Assembly (NCBI GenBank): GCA_938046705.1 | Contig: CALIWP010000185.1 | Coordinates: 1-8,786 of the forward strand | Reading direction: 5' to 3' | Length of the DNA stretch: 8,786 nucleotides | Origin: an uncultured Campylobacter sp. | GTDB lineage: Bacteria; Campylobacterota; Campylobacteria; Campylobacterales; Campylobacteraceae | In this document: positions 1-6,883 of the stretch, one piece after another | Numbering within the stretch: the stretch's first letter is position 1 | How the letters are laid out: every line of letters starts with the position of its first letter | The notes under the pieces: model-generated | Told to the model about the DNA's origin: nothing | Seen by the model: the letters and a program-made list of their open reading frames with translations, nothing else | Databases searched by the model: none | Made by a program: the position numbers and the translations under genes

Positions 1-786
1 CCATTTGATCTCAAGCTCGCCCGCGCGCTCAAACATGTCGTAAATTTTAGCTTCGGTCTCAGGCGTGAAAAGATCGGGACGCTCGGTGCGGACGCTGTTT
101 ATCATGTTTTGAAATAGCAGCAGATGCGTGATCTCGTCGCGCTGGATAAAGCGGATCATCTGCGCGCTGCCTAGCATCTTGCCCGCACGCGCCAGCGCAT
201 AAATCGCCGTAAAGCCGCTGTAAAAATAAATGCCCTCTAAAATTTGATTGGCCACCATCGCCAGCAGCAGCTTCTCGTCCGTTACTTCGCCCGCTAGCTC
301 CTCGTAAACGCTTGAGATGTAGTCGTTTTTCTCGCGCAAAACCTCGTCGTGCTTTTCCATCTCGTAGATCAGATCGGTGTTGTCGCAGATAGCCTCGACC
401 ATGACGGCGTAGGATTTGGAGTGGTTAGCCTCCTCGTAGGCTTGGCGCGCTAGGCAGGCGTTGATCTCGGGCGCGGTGATGTAGGGGTTTATGTTGTCGG
501 CTAGGTTGTTGGTCTGGAAGCTATCCATCGAGATCAGCTGACTCCAGACGAGGTCGTACATGCGCTTTTCGGCCTGAGTTAGGTTGTAGGCGTAGTCGCG
601 CACATCGTCCGTGGTGTCGACCTCTTTGGGAAACCAAGTGTTGGCCTCCATCAGATCCCAGAGTTTGAGTGCCCATTGGTATTTGGCTTTGGTGAAATTC
701 AAGATGCCGTGTGGATTGCCGTTAAATACGCGGCGATCGGTCAAATTTTCGTTTGAGCTTGGGTTGTAGATTCTTTTTCGGTTCAT
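1..786 (-). CDS. nrdB: Class Ia ribonucleotide reductase, small (beta) subunit, N-terminal 262 residues (partial at window edge)
   Basis: This is the radical-generating subunit of aerobic ribonucleotide reductase, which with NrdA reduces ribonucleoside diphosphates to deoxy forms in the cytoplasm. The reading frame is open from the ATG at 786 to base 1 with no stop. The family is usually about 330-380 residues, so the C-terminal tail that docks on NrdA lies outside the window. All di-iron ligands are visible at E. coli spacing: D88 (MDSFQ), E119 and H122 (EEANH), E184 (LEGIYFY), E218 and H221 (RDEITH). The radical tyrosine is Y126 in HSKSY. The protein begins [14 protein letters not shown], and the ribosome site is only a weak AAAGAA. 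It lies 148 bases downstream of flgE on the same strand and probably has its own promoter. Its codons favour CTG/CTC and ATC more than the neighbouring genes do. The identification is firm. Confidence 0.96.
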   Translation of the reverse strand, partial: MNRKRIYNPSSNENLTDRRVFNGNPHGILNFTKAKYQWALKLWDLMEANTWFPKEVDTTDDVRDYAYNLTQAEKRMYDLVWSQLISMDSFQTNNLADNINPYITAPEINACLARQAYEEANHSKSYAVMVEAICDNTDLIYEMEKHDEVLREKNDYISSVYEELAGEVTDEKLLLAMVANQILEGIYFYSGFTAIYALARAGKMLGSAQMIRFIQRDEITHLLLFQNMINSVRTERPDLFTPETEAKIYDMFERAGELEIKW

Positions 787-821
787 ATTTTTTTCTTTAA
801 TTCGGTAAATTTTCGGGGCTG

Positions 822-867
822 ATTTTAGCTAAAAATTTATTTAGATATCTTGAAGTAGACTATTTTA
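822..867 (-). promoter_or_regulatory. Candidate sigma70-type promoter region of nrdB (two possible -10 boxes)
   Basis: Read on the minus strand, two TAAAAT boxes fit the Campylobacter -10 pattern, in which a good -35 is often missing. The upstream one is in CGATAAAATA (TAAAAT at 867-862). The downstream one is in TTTTTAGCTAAAATC (TAAAAT at 827-822) and would place a start near 815, leaving a leader of about 30 bases before the ATG at 786. The downstream box overlaps a perfect 12-bp palindrome, TTTTAGCTAAAA (823-834), which could be an operator or chance in AT-rich DNA. No NrdR-box-like pair was recognised. The sequence alone cannot decide which box is used. Confidence 0.35.
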
Positions 868-872
868 TCGCG

Positions 873-906
873 TTAAATTTGGCTTTACGGTTGCAGCCAA
901 ATTTAA
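873..906. repeat. 12-bp perfect inverted repeat between flgE and nrdB
   Basis: The left arm TTAAATTTGGCT (873-884) is matched exactly by the right arm AGCCAAATTTAA (895-906), with a 10-base loop. It begins 28 bases past the flgE stop codon on the minus strand, so it could form an RNA hairpin that ends or protects the fliK-flgD-flgE transcript. There is no T-run after the stem on the minus strand (CGCG follows), so it is not a classical intrinsic terminator. It also lies just upstream of the upstream nrdB -10 candidate, so a DNA-level operator role is possible. The repeat is certain; its function is open. Confidence 0.75.
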
Positions 907-934
907 AAACCAGCGTCAAATTTGCGGGTTAAAT

Positions 935-2566
935 TTAGCGTTTTAGCTCGATTGCGCGCTGAAGCATTTCGTTGCTAGTCGTTATGCTTTTTGCGTTAGC
1001 ATCGTAGGCCTTTTGCGTGACGATGACCTCGGTTAGAGCTTGTGCTAGATCGACGTTTGACTGTTCTAGCGTGCTGCTAGCCAGTTTGGCGCCGTAGATG
1101 CTTTTGCCGCCTGCGTCTTTATAGAAAAAGGCCGCGCCGGAATTCGCGCTTTGCGAATAGATATTATCGCCCATTTTTGCAAGGCCTTGCTCGTTTTGGA
1201 AGTGATAGAGAGCGACTTTGCCGACGGAGCGGACTTGGCCATTTGTAAACTGTGCCAAGATGTTTCCAGAATCATTGGTGTAATAATCCTTTAAAATACC
1301 CTCACGTACGCCGTCTTGCGCGATCGAGATACTTTTGGCTTGAGACGTGCTAGTGACGCCTGAGTAAATTTGGCCCGCAGCCACAGGAGTGCCGAAGTCT
1401 AGCTCGATTTGCGAGCCGTTATTATCTGGGGCGCTTAAAGTAGAGCTAACAAGCCTACCTTCGTAATCAAAATTTAGCTCGCCGTTAGCGTTTGAGACCA
1501 CTGCGCCGCTTGCGTCTTTTACGGTCGCCGCCGCATCCCAAACCGTACCGTTAGCGCTCTGAGGTACTCGTTTTGTTAGCGTTAGTTCCAGAGTATTTTT
1601 CGTGCCGTCCGCATTCAAAAGTTCGGTTACGAATTTTTCTTGATTTGCCGCTTCTTTAGTCGTGTTTATTTTTGCGGTCAAATTTGGGGCGGTCGTTAGA
1701 TCAAAATCTCTTTCAAATTTCTGACTTATGCTCCAGTTGCCGTTTTCGTCGATCGGAGCGCTAAATTCAGCCGTTTTGCCGTTCGCGTCGGTTGCCGTTA
1801 CGGTGACTAGATCGCCTTTTCTAGGGCGAGTTATCGTATCGTCAGCCGTGACTCGTCCGCGTAAATTTATAGTTCTAGAGGGGTTATCTATGTTGCTCGT
1901 ATAGGTCGCGGTATCGACTGGTAAAGTAACCGGCTCGGTTTTAAAAGATGAGTCGAGATTTCCTTTAAAGGTTACCTTTGAAGTCGGTTTGGTCGGTAGA
2001 TACAAAAACTCAGGCAAGCGAATTTTACCCTGGGAGCCGATGTCGCCGACGTCAAGGTCTGTAGTATCGGCGCCTAGCGTGTAGGCCTGCGTGACGGTGG
2101 CGGTGCTGTTTACTCTACCGAAAGCCTCTATCGCGCCCTGGCTTGGAGTCACCTGCGTTAGCGCATTTTGCGTTCCTAGTACATAGTTGCCTTGATTTGT
2201 TACGAGATATCTTTCTTTATCTACGCCAAAGCTACCGGCGCGCGTGTAATAGGTGCCAGAGCCGTTCGTTACGCCAAAAAACCCCTTGCCGCCGATCGCC
2301 ATATCTAGGACGTTATCGGTTTTCATAAACGGGCCCTGCTTGTAAAAGCTAAGCGCCGTCGTCATGCCCGTCGCGCCCAGGCCTACTTGGTCCTGCGTCG
2401 GATTATTGCCGGCGGCAAAGGATGTTTGATAAAAAATGCTCTTAAATTCGGGTATCGAAGCGGTAAAGCCGACGTTATTTATGTTGGCGATATTGTTCGC
2501 CCAAACGTCCATGCTAAACCCCTGGGTTCTGACGCCGCTAACGCCGTTATACAGGCTTCTTACCAT
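935..2566 (-). CDS. flgE: Flagellar hook protein FlgE family (543 residues)
   Basis: This is a hook-family protein exported through the flagellar type III apparatus and assembled outside the cell. The N-terminal rod/hook motif is clear: MVRSLYNGVSGV, then NNIANINNVGF at 24-34. The family signature IGGKGFFGV follows at 91-99. The C-terminal helix at about 503-543 (SNVDLAQALTEVIVTQKAYDANAKS and onward) is the conserved coiled-coil segment. The centre is divergent: residues about 245-285 (GDLVTVTATDANGKT, then DENGNWSI) look like a bacterial Ig-like beta sandwich. At 543 residues it matches, from memory, the shorter FlgE form of C. jejuni (Cj0043, beside fliK and flgD), not the roughly 840-residue major hook subunit Cj1729c, so it may not be the main hook filament protein. 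It starts 4 bases after the flgD stop with AAAAGGA as ribosome site, which implies tight co-translation. Family assignment is firm; major-hook status is uncertain. Confidence 0.93.
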   Translation of the reverse strand: MVRSLYNGVSGVRTQGFSMDVWANNIANINNVGFTASIPEFKSIFYQTSFAAGNNPTQDQVGLGATGMTTALSFYKQGPFMKTDNVLDMAIGGKGFFGVTNGSGTYYTRAGSFGVDKERYLVTNQGNYVLGTQNALTQVTPSQGAIEAFGRVNSTATVTQAYTLGADTTDLDVGDIGSQGKIRLPEFLYLPTKPTSKVTFKGNLDSSFKTEPVTLPVDTATYTSNIDNPSRTINLRGRVTADDTITRPRKGDLVTVTATDANGKTAEFSAPIDENGNWSISQKFERDFDLTTAPNLTAKINTTKEAANQEKFVTELLNADGTKNTLELTLTKRVPQSANGTVWDAAATVKDASGAVVSNANGELNFDYEGRLVSSTLSAPDNNGSQIELDFGTPVAAGQIYSGVTSTSQAKSISIAQDGVREGILKDYYTNDSGNILAQFTNGQVRSVGKVALYHFQNEQGLAKMGDNIYSQSANSGAAFFYKDAGGKSIYGAKLASSTLEQSNVDLAQALTEVIVTQKAYDANAKSITTSNEMLQRAIELKR

Positions 2567-2570
2567 CGTC

Positions 2571-3275
2571 CTATCCTTTTTTCGGCTCGGTAAATTCTTT
2601 TACTTTGTCGATACTGACGTATTGTCCGCCGACTTTTACCTGCGCGATACCGTCGATAAATTTGACGCCTTCTACGAGATAGTTGCCTACGCCGCCGTTT
2701 TTGACGTTGCCCGCCGCATCCGTGTAGCTGATCTCGACCGTATATGAGCCAGCTCTGACATCGTTACCCGCGTTATCCTTGCCGTCCCACTCGAAGGTAT
2801 TGGCTCCGGCGCTAGCTTGGCCGAATTCTAGCTTTCTTACGAGTTTACCGGTGCCGTCTTTGATATTTATTGTGCCGCCTTTTGCCGCGCTTTCTAAAAA
2901 TCCCGCAAATTTGACGCCCGAGCCTTCTTCTTTTACGATGCCGCTATCGCCGATTTTAGCCATCTTGCCTAGCACTCCGACGGCGTACATATTTGTGCTA
3001 TTTTTTAGCTGATCAGCTAGCTTTTGCATCATTTTGTTCGTATTTTCTTGCATTTCAAGCGAGGCTAGCTGGCTAGTTTGGGTTAGCATTTTTTCCGTAT
3101 CCATCGGGCTTGTCGGGTCTTGATACTGAAGCTCGGTCAAAAGAAGTTTCATAAAAGCGTCCTTGTCTAGCTGGGCGTTTGGATTGGTGCCTGCGGCCTT
3201 TTGTAGGGCGTCCGCCGATTTTTTGGCGGCTTGGTTGTTTACCGTAAAGTTATTGGTTTCTAGTCCGTTTGACAT
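2571..3275 (-). CDS. flgD: Flagellar hook assembly (capping) protein FlgD
   Basis: FlgD forms the temporary cap at the tip of the growing hook, under which hook subunits polymerise; it is exported by the flagellar type III system and later replaced by FlgK. The N-terminal signature is clear at about 37-75: LDKDAFMKLLLTELQYQDP, SPMDTEKM, then QTSQLASLEMQEN. The C-terminal half has the FlgD Ig-like fold: a FEWDGKDNAGNDVRAGSYTVEISYTD run at about 161-186, then a small beta region to residue 234. The length of 234 residues is normal. The start is supported by AAAGGAT about 6 bases upstream of ATG 3275. A sigma54-type promoter lies in the gap behind fliK, so flgD-flgE can be expressed apart from fliK. 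It is directly followed by flgE. Confidence 0.96.
   Translation of the reverse strand: MSNGLETNNFTVNNQAAKKSADALQKAAGTNPNAQLDKDAFMKLLLTELQYQDPTSPMDTEKMLTQTSQLASLEMQENTNKMMQKLADQLKNSTNMYAVGVLGKMAKIGDSGIVKEEGSGVKFAGFLESAAKGGTINIKDGTGKLVRKLEFGQASAGANTFEWDGKDNAGNDVRAGSYTVEISYTDAAGNVKNGGVGNYLVEGVKFIDGIAQVKVGGQYVSIDKVKEFTEPKKG
2574..2580 (-). promoter_or_regulatory. flgE ribosome binding site inside the flgD 3' end
   Basis: On the minus strand AAAAGGA lies 7 bases upstream of the flgE ATG (2566-2564) and within the last codons of flgD, whose TAG stop is 2573-2571. It supports the chosen flgE start and suggests that ribosomes finishing flgD reinitiate on flgE. Confidence 0.7.
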
Positions 3276-3302
3276 CTTTTATCCTTTAAATTTTTATATC
3301 TC

Positions 3303-3320
3303 AAGCAAATTTGATTCCAA
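3303..3320 (-). promoter_or_regulatory. Sigma54 (RpoN) promoter upstream of flgD-flgE
   Basis: The minus strand reads TTGGAATCAAATTTGCTT. The -24 GG (3318-3317) and -12 GC (3306-3305) have exactly the spacing of the sigma54 consensus TGGCAC-N5-TTGC, and the flanking bases match the GGAA(T/C)...TTTGCTT form of Campylobacter. The predicted start is near 3293-3294, giving a leader of about 18 bases before flgD with the ribosome site inside it. The element abuts the fliK stop codon (3325-3323). In Campylobacter, RpoN with the FlgS/FlgR two-component system drives hook and basal-body genes, which is what lies downstream. Confidence 0.82.
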
Positions 3321-3322
3321 AT

Positions 3323-4771
3323 TTACACGTAGCGTGGAACGACGAGCTCCAAACGAGGCGCCACAGGTTCGCCTTGCTCTGCGTCGTCGGCGTTAAATTT
3401 AGAGCCTTTGTAGCTCTTTTGCCCTTGCTCTTTTTTAGGCTGATTTTGATCGCTAAAGTTCATCTCAAGCTCGGTAAAACCCATATTTACGAGACTGTTT
3501 TTAAACTCGGCCTGATTTTGTAAAAAGAGGTTCATCGTCTGCGTATTTGAGTTGAAATTTATATGCAGATTGTTGCCACGATTTACCATCGTGATCTCGA
3601 CCTCGCCTAAATTTAGCGGATTTAGCGTGATGTTAAAGCGCATGAAAGGCGATTTGTAGGCCGCGACCTGCTCTTTTAAATTTGAGCTAAAGTTATCAAA
3701 CGTCTCGCGCACGGCTTGGAAATTTCTAGTTTGCGCTTTGGCGTTTGAGATTACGTCTTTTACCATCGCGTTTAGCTCGCTATTTTCGCCACCTTCGCTT
3801 TGGGTCTCGGTTAAAATTTGCTCCTCGGCGCTCTCGCGCTCCGGAAATAGCAAATTTTGCAAATTTATCTTTTTAGAGTCTTGACCGAGCCCCGATTTTT
3901 CGCTTTTTGTAGCGGTTAAATTTAGCTCGCCTTCGGCTTTGGGGTTTGGCTTTTCGTCTTTTAAATTTGCTTCTTTCTCGTCCTCGTTTTTTACCGCTTC
4001 TTTTATGATTTTAGAGTTTTGAGCCAAATTTTGCGTATCTTGCGCTTTTGCGCCGATATCTTTTGGCTGGGTCTTATTTTGCTCTTCTTGCACGGCGGCT
4101 AGTAGCTTGTTTAGCGTATCTTTGGGCTCGGGCTCGTTTGCGTTTATGGCCTCTTCGACCTTGTTTTTTAGCTCGCTAAAAGCGAAATTTTTCTTAGGCG
4201 TTACTGGTTCAAAGAAATCTTTTTTCGCCAAACTCGGAAATTTCTCGCCCAGCTCGTCGGCCTGGGCTTGCGTTACTTCGATATTTTCTAGGCCTAAATT
4301 TAGCTTATTTGCGATCTCGATGAGCTCGTTTAGATTTTTGGCTCCCCTTAGCTCGTTTAGCGTCGTTTCGCTTGAGAGCGCTTTGGCTAGGCGGTTTTCA
4401 AAATTTGGAAATTTGCTGATTTTCTCGCCGCCGCTAAGCATCTCTAAAATTTGCAAAAGCTGCATAAAAGTCGCGTTTTCAAATAAATTTTCCGCTGCTT
4501 CCTCGCCTAAAATTTCTTTTACGTCCGTGCTTTGGGTGGGCGCTTTGGTTTGCCCGTTTTGAGCCGTTTGGGCGGATAAATTTACCGCTTTTGCCATCTC
4601 TTTTAGGTCTTTGTCGCTTAAATTTTCGCCTTTTTTAGCGGCTGCGTCTAGCACCATAGAGAGAAATGCGCCGTCCTCTTTACCGCCTTTTTGCGCGTTT
4701 TTACTCTGTTTTTTCACGCCGCCTTTGATGCTCGCGTCAAATGATAAAATATCGTTTTGAGTAGTCTGCAT
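3323..4771 (-). CDS. fliK: Flagellar hook-length control protein FliK
   Basis: FliK is the exported molecular ruler that stops hook growth and switches the export gate from hook to filament substrates. The C-terminal switch domain (Flg_hook type) spans about 355-445, with the hallmark LNPLNLGEVEI at 383-393, then LHINFNSNTQTMNLFLQNQ and the LVNMGF segment (427-432). The N-terminal 350 residues are low-complexity, rich in Lys, Glu, Asn and Gln, and predicted flexible, as in other FliK rulers; only the C-terminal domain is conserved, so the N-terminal part cannot be assigned by motif. The length of 482 residues is within the wide family range. A tail of about 40 polar residues follows the switch domain. 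The start ATG 4771 has AAAGGG 5 bases upstream and a sigma54 promoter ahead of that. flgD begins 47 bases downstream. Confidence 0.92.
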   Translation of the reverse strand: MQTTQNDILSFDASIKGGVKKQSKNAQKGGKEDGAFLSMVLDAAAKKGENLSDKDLKEMAKAVNLSAQTAQNGQTKAPTQSTDVKEILGEEAAENLFENATFMQLLQILEMLSGGEKISKFPNFENRLAKALSSETTLNELRGAKNLNELIEIANKLNLGLENIEVTQAQADELGEKFPSLAKKDFFEPVTPKKNFAFSELKNKVEEAINANEPEPKDTLNKLLAAVQEEQNKTQPKDIGAKAQDTQNLAQNSKIIKEAVKNEDEKEANLKDEKPNPKAEGELNLTATKSEKSGLGQDSKKINLQNLLFPERESAEEQILTETQSEGGENSELNAMVKDVISNAKAQTRNFQAVRETFDNFSSNLKEQVAAYKSPFMRFNITLNPLNLGEVEITMVNRGNNLHINFNSNTQTMNLFLQNQAEFKNSLVNMGFTELEMNFSDQNQPKKEQGQKSYKGSKFNADDAEQGEPVAPRLELVVPRYV

Positions 4772-4802
4772 AAAAACCCTTTAAATTTAACTTTCAAAGG
4801 GT

Positions 4803-4820
4803 ATGCAAAAATCGTTCCTA
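4803..4820 (-). promoter_or_regulatory. Sigma54 (RpoN) promoter upstream of fliK
   Basis: The minus strand reads TAGGAACGATTTTTGCAT. The -24 GG (4818-4817) and -12 GC (4806-4805) have exact sigma54 spacing, with TTGCA at the -12 element. The predicted start is near 4793-4794, about 22 bases before the fliK ATG. It sits 12 bases past the end of the preceding gene's terminator, so it marks the start of the flagellar transcription unit. Agreement with the flgD promoter supports both calls. Confidence 0.8.
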
Positions 4821-4831
4821 ATCGTTTCGTA

Positions 4832-4860
4832 GAAAAACTCGCCTCGTTTGAGGCGAGTTT
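4832..4860 (-). terminator. Intrinsic terminator of the siderophore-uptake operon
   Basis: An 11-bp perfect stem (4835-4845 with 4850-4860, core ACTCGCCTC/GAGGCGAGT) closes a 4-base loop. On the minus strand it is followed by TTTTTC, the usual U-tract. It begins 20 bases after the TonB-receptor stop codon, so it ends that transcript and insulates fliK. In the plus direction the stem is followed by TTTGGG and no gene reads that way, so a minus-strand role is preferred. Confidence 0.88.
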
Positions 4861-4879
4861 GGGAGATTAAAATCGGAGA

Positions 4880-6865
4880 TTAAAATTTATATTTAGCCGT
4901 TAGCGTAGCTCTGATGCCTTCGCCGTAGTAGCAATAATATCCGTCGCAACCGGAAAAATACTCTTTGTCGGTTAAGTTATTGACGTTTAGACCTACGCTT
5001 AATTTTTTATACTCGTATTCCGCCATAGCGTCTAGCAGGGTATAAGAATGGCTTTTGTAGCCGCTTGTCGAGCCGTCCGGGATAGAGCTTACGTATCTAA
5101 CGCCCGCGCCCACTTTTAGGCTTTGGTCGGCGGTTAGGCTAAATTTATACGTTATAAATGAAGAGAGCGTGTTTTTAGGTATTAGAGCCGTTTGAGTTAC
5201 GATATCGCCGTTTACTCCGTCGTGAGTTTTTGCGCTAAAATAATGCGTATAGGCCGCGATCCAGTTTATATCGTCGGTTAAATTTATGTTCGAGCTTATT
5301 TCTACGCCTTTGGTTCGTTTTTTACCGGCCTGGCTTTGGATATATAGGCCCCCGACCATACCGCCCACCAGAGCGTTTTTCTCCTCTATATCAAAGTATG
5401 CAAGGCTAAATTCTCCGTCTATAAATTCTGGCAAGTATTTTACGCCCGTTTCGTATTGTCTGCCTTCGATAGGCTTGTATCCGACCGCACTGTTGCTTCC
5501 TACGACGGGAGTAAAGCTTTGAGAGTAGTTAAAAAACGGCATCAATCCGATCGCGTCGAAGTTATACATTACGCCCGCTTGATAAGTGGTTTTGGATATT
5601 TCGTAGTTATTTTTCGTGCCTAGCGTATCGGAGTCCTCTTTTAGCTTGTCGCGTCTAACGGCGGCGTTTAGGATGAGGTTGTCAAAAAGCGTCGCTTGGT
5701 TGCTAAAATAAAAGCCCAGTTGCGACTGATCTACGTCGTATCTTGGGGCGCTACTAGGTCTAGCTACGCTTACTCTATCGCCGATAGTCCAAGGCGTCGT
5801 GCTAGAAAAGCCGTAAATTCCGTCCGCTTTTATTTTTCGGTAATCAAAGCCGAACGTGGCTAAATTTTTGATGTTTTCGCCTTGAAATTCATAGCTCAAG
5901 CGGTTGTCGAACGTATGAGACTTCACGTCCGCATCGACTAACGTAACGCCGAAACTGCCCACGTATAGCGTAGCGAGCTGCTCTTTGTCTTCTTTGTTAA
6001 ATTTATAGCTCGATGCGAATTTTAAATTGTCCGTAAAATTATGCGTTAGCTCGTAGCCGGCCGTATACTGCTCTCTTTTTAAAAAGTCGCTGCTTGAGCT
6101 CGGATTTACGCCGCGAGATACTTTCGTTACGTTCGGATAGGGATAAAACGCCGTCACGCCCGTGCCGTTATCTTTGGTATAGCTTGAAAGTAGCGTCAGC
6201 GTCGTTTCGTCGCCGAGCAAAAACAGCAAAGACGGAGCGATATAATAGTGTTCGTTGTGCGTAAAATCGACGTCGCCGTGTTTTTTCTCGTAATTTCCGA
6301 CTAAGCGAAATTTGACCCTATCGGTAAAAAGCTCGTCGCTCGCGTCAAAGAAAATTCCGCGTTGATTTTTGTTGCCGATCTTAAATCCGACCTCGGCAAA
6401 AGGCTTAGCCGTCGGACGCTTGCTGACTAAATTTATAACTCCACCCGCGCTTGAGGCGCCGTATAAAAGCGAATTCGCGCCCTTTACGACCTCGATACTT
6501 TCAAGCCCGTAGATATCGTGCTGAGCGCCTAAATATCCGCCTTTGTAAGGCGTAGAACCGTCAAGCGTAACCGTCGCGTTAAAGCCCCTTAGCTTTAGCC
6601 AATCGGTCGTATCCAGATCCGTTCCGTAGGGATTTATGAAGCCTGCTTCGTATTTAACGGCATTATCGAGTTGGCTTGCGCCTTGTTCGGAAATTTTATC
6701 TTGCGTTATCGCAGTAGTGGTTCCGGGCTGCATAAAGTCGATTTTTCCGCTGCCTTTGGCTACAGAGCCCACGACGCTTACTTCTTCGAGAGCTACGCTA
6801 TCGGCGCCCAAAGCGGCGATCGCGCTCAAACTTAAGGCTAAACCCAGCCTAAAACTATTTTTCAT
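4880..6865 (-). CDS. TonB-dependent outer-membrane siderophore receptor, probably ferric-hydroxamate class (FhuA/FoxA-like)
   Basis: This is an outer-membrane beta-barrel receptor that imports a ferric siderophore using TonB-ExbBD energy. Residues 1-20/21 form a signal peptide (MKNSFRLGLALSLSAIAALGA). A TonB-box-like EEVSVVG lies at 27-33. The plug domain spans about 46-150, with LKLRGF at 90-95 and the run VKGANSLLYGASSAGGVINLV at 127-147. A 22-strand-type barrel follows and ends in KYKF, the expected terminal phenylalanine. The pair C640/C645 in SGCDGYYCYYGEG near the last strand, after NLTDKEY, resembles the end of ferrichrome/ferrioxamine receptors. The length of 661 residues is typical. 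AAGGAG lies 5 bases before ATG 6865. It follows the permease gene by 18 bases and is surely co-transcribed. The substrate is inferred from family likeness and neighbour; catecholate or other siderophores are not excluded. Confidence 0.93.
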   Translation of the reverse strand: MKNSFRLGLALSLSAIAALGADSVALEEVSVVGSVAKGSGKIDFMQPGTTTAITQDKISEQGASQLDNAVKYEAGFINPYGTDLDTTDWLKLRGFNATVTLDGSTPYKGGYLGAQHDIYGLESIEVVKGANSLLYGASSAGGVINLVSKRPTAKPFAEVGFKIGNKNQRGIFFDASDELFTDRVKFRLVGNYEKKHGDVDFTHNEHYYIAPSLLFLLGDETTLTLLSSYTKDNGTGVTAFYPYPNVTKVSRGVNPSSSSDFLKREQYTAGYELTHNFTDNLKFASSYKFNKEDKEQLATLYVGSFGVTLVDADVKSHTFDNRLSYEFQGENIKNLATFGFDYRKIKADGIYGFSSTTPWTIGDRVSVARPSSAPRYDVDQSQLGFYFSNQATLFDNLILNAAVRRDKLKEDSDTLGTKNNYEISKTTYQAGVMYNFDAIGLMPFFNYSQSFTPVVGSNSAVGYKPIEGRQYETGVKYLPEFIDGEFSLAYFDIEEKNALVGGMVGGLYIQSQAGKKRTKGVEISSNINLTDDINWIAAYTHYFSAKTHDGVNGDIVTQTALIPKNTLSSFITYKFSLTADQSLKVGAGVRYVSSIPDGSTSGYKSHSYTLLDAMAEYEYKKLSVGLNVNNLTDKEYFSGCDGYYCYYGEGIRATLTAKYKF

Positions 6866-6883
6866 TTTGTCTCCTTTTAAAGT

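Noticed and set aside
788..794. Run of seven T between nrdB start and its leader, considered as a phase-variable tract
   Set aside because: Campylobacter phase variation normally uses G/C tracts of 8 or more. This run is short, AT-type and outside the coding frame.
935..2566. Possible frameshift or truncation of flgE, because it is shorter than the major hook protein
   Set aside because: Both conserved ends are intact in one frame, and the length fits the short FlgE form found beside fliK-flgD in relatives.
2436..2747. 103-codon plus-strand open frame across the flgE-flgD junction
   Set aside because: It overlaps two firm genes on the other strand and shows no recognisable motif or promoter.
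4107..4562. 151-codon open frame on the plus strand opposite fliK
   Set aside because: It is Ser/Phe-rich, as expected from the complement of Glu/Lys/Leu-rich codons. fliK in the other strand has a promoter, ribosome site and conserved domain.
4777..4801. CCCTTT/AAAGGG inverted repeat that could hide the fliK ribosome site in a hairpin
   Set aside because: The predicted sigma54 start is near 4793-4794, so the upstream arm (4796-4801) would not be in the mRNA. The 6-bp arms are also short.
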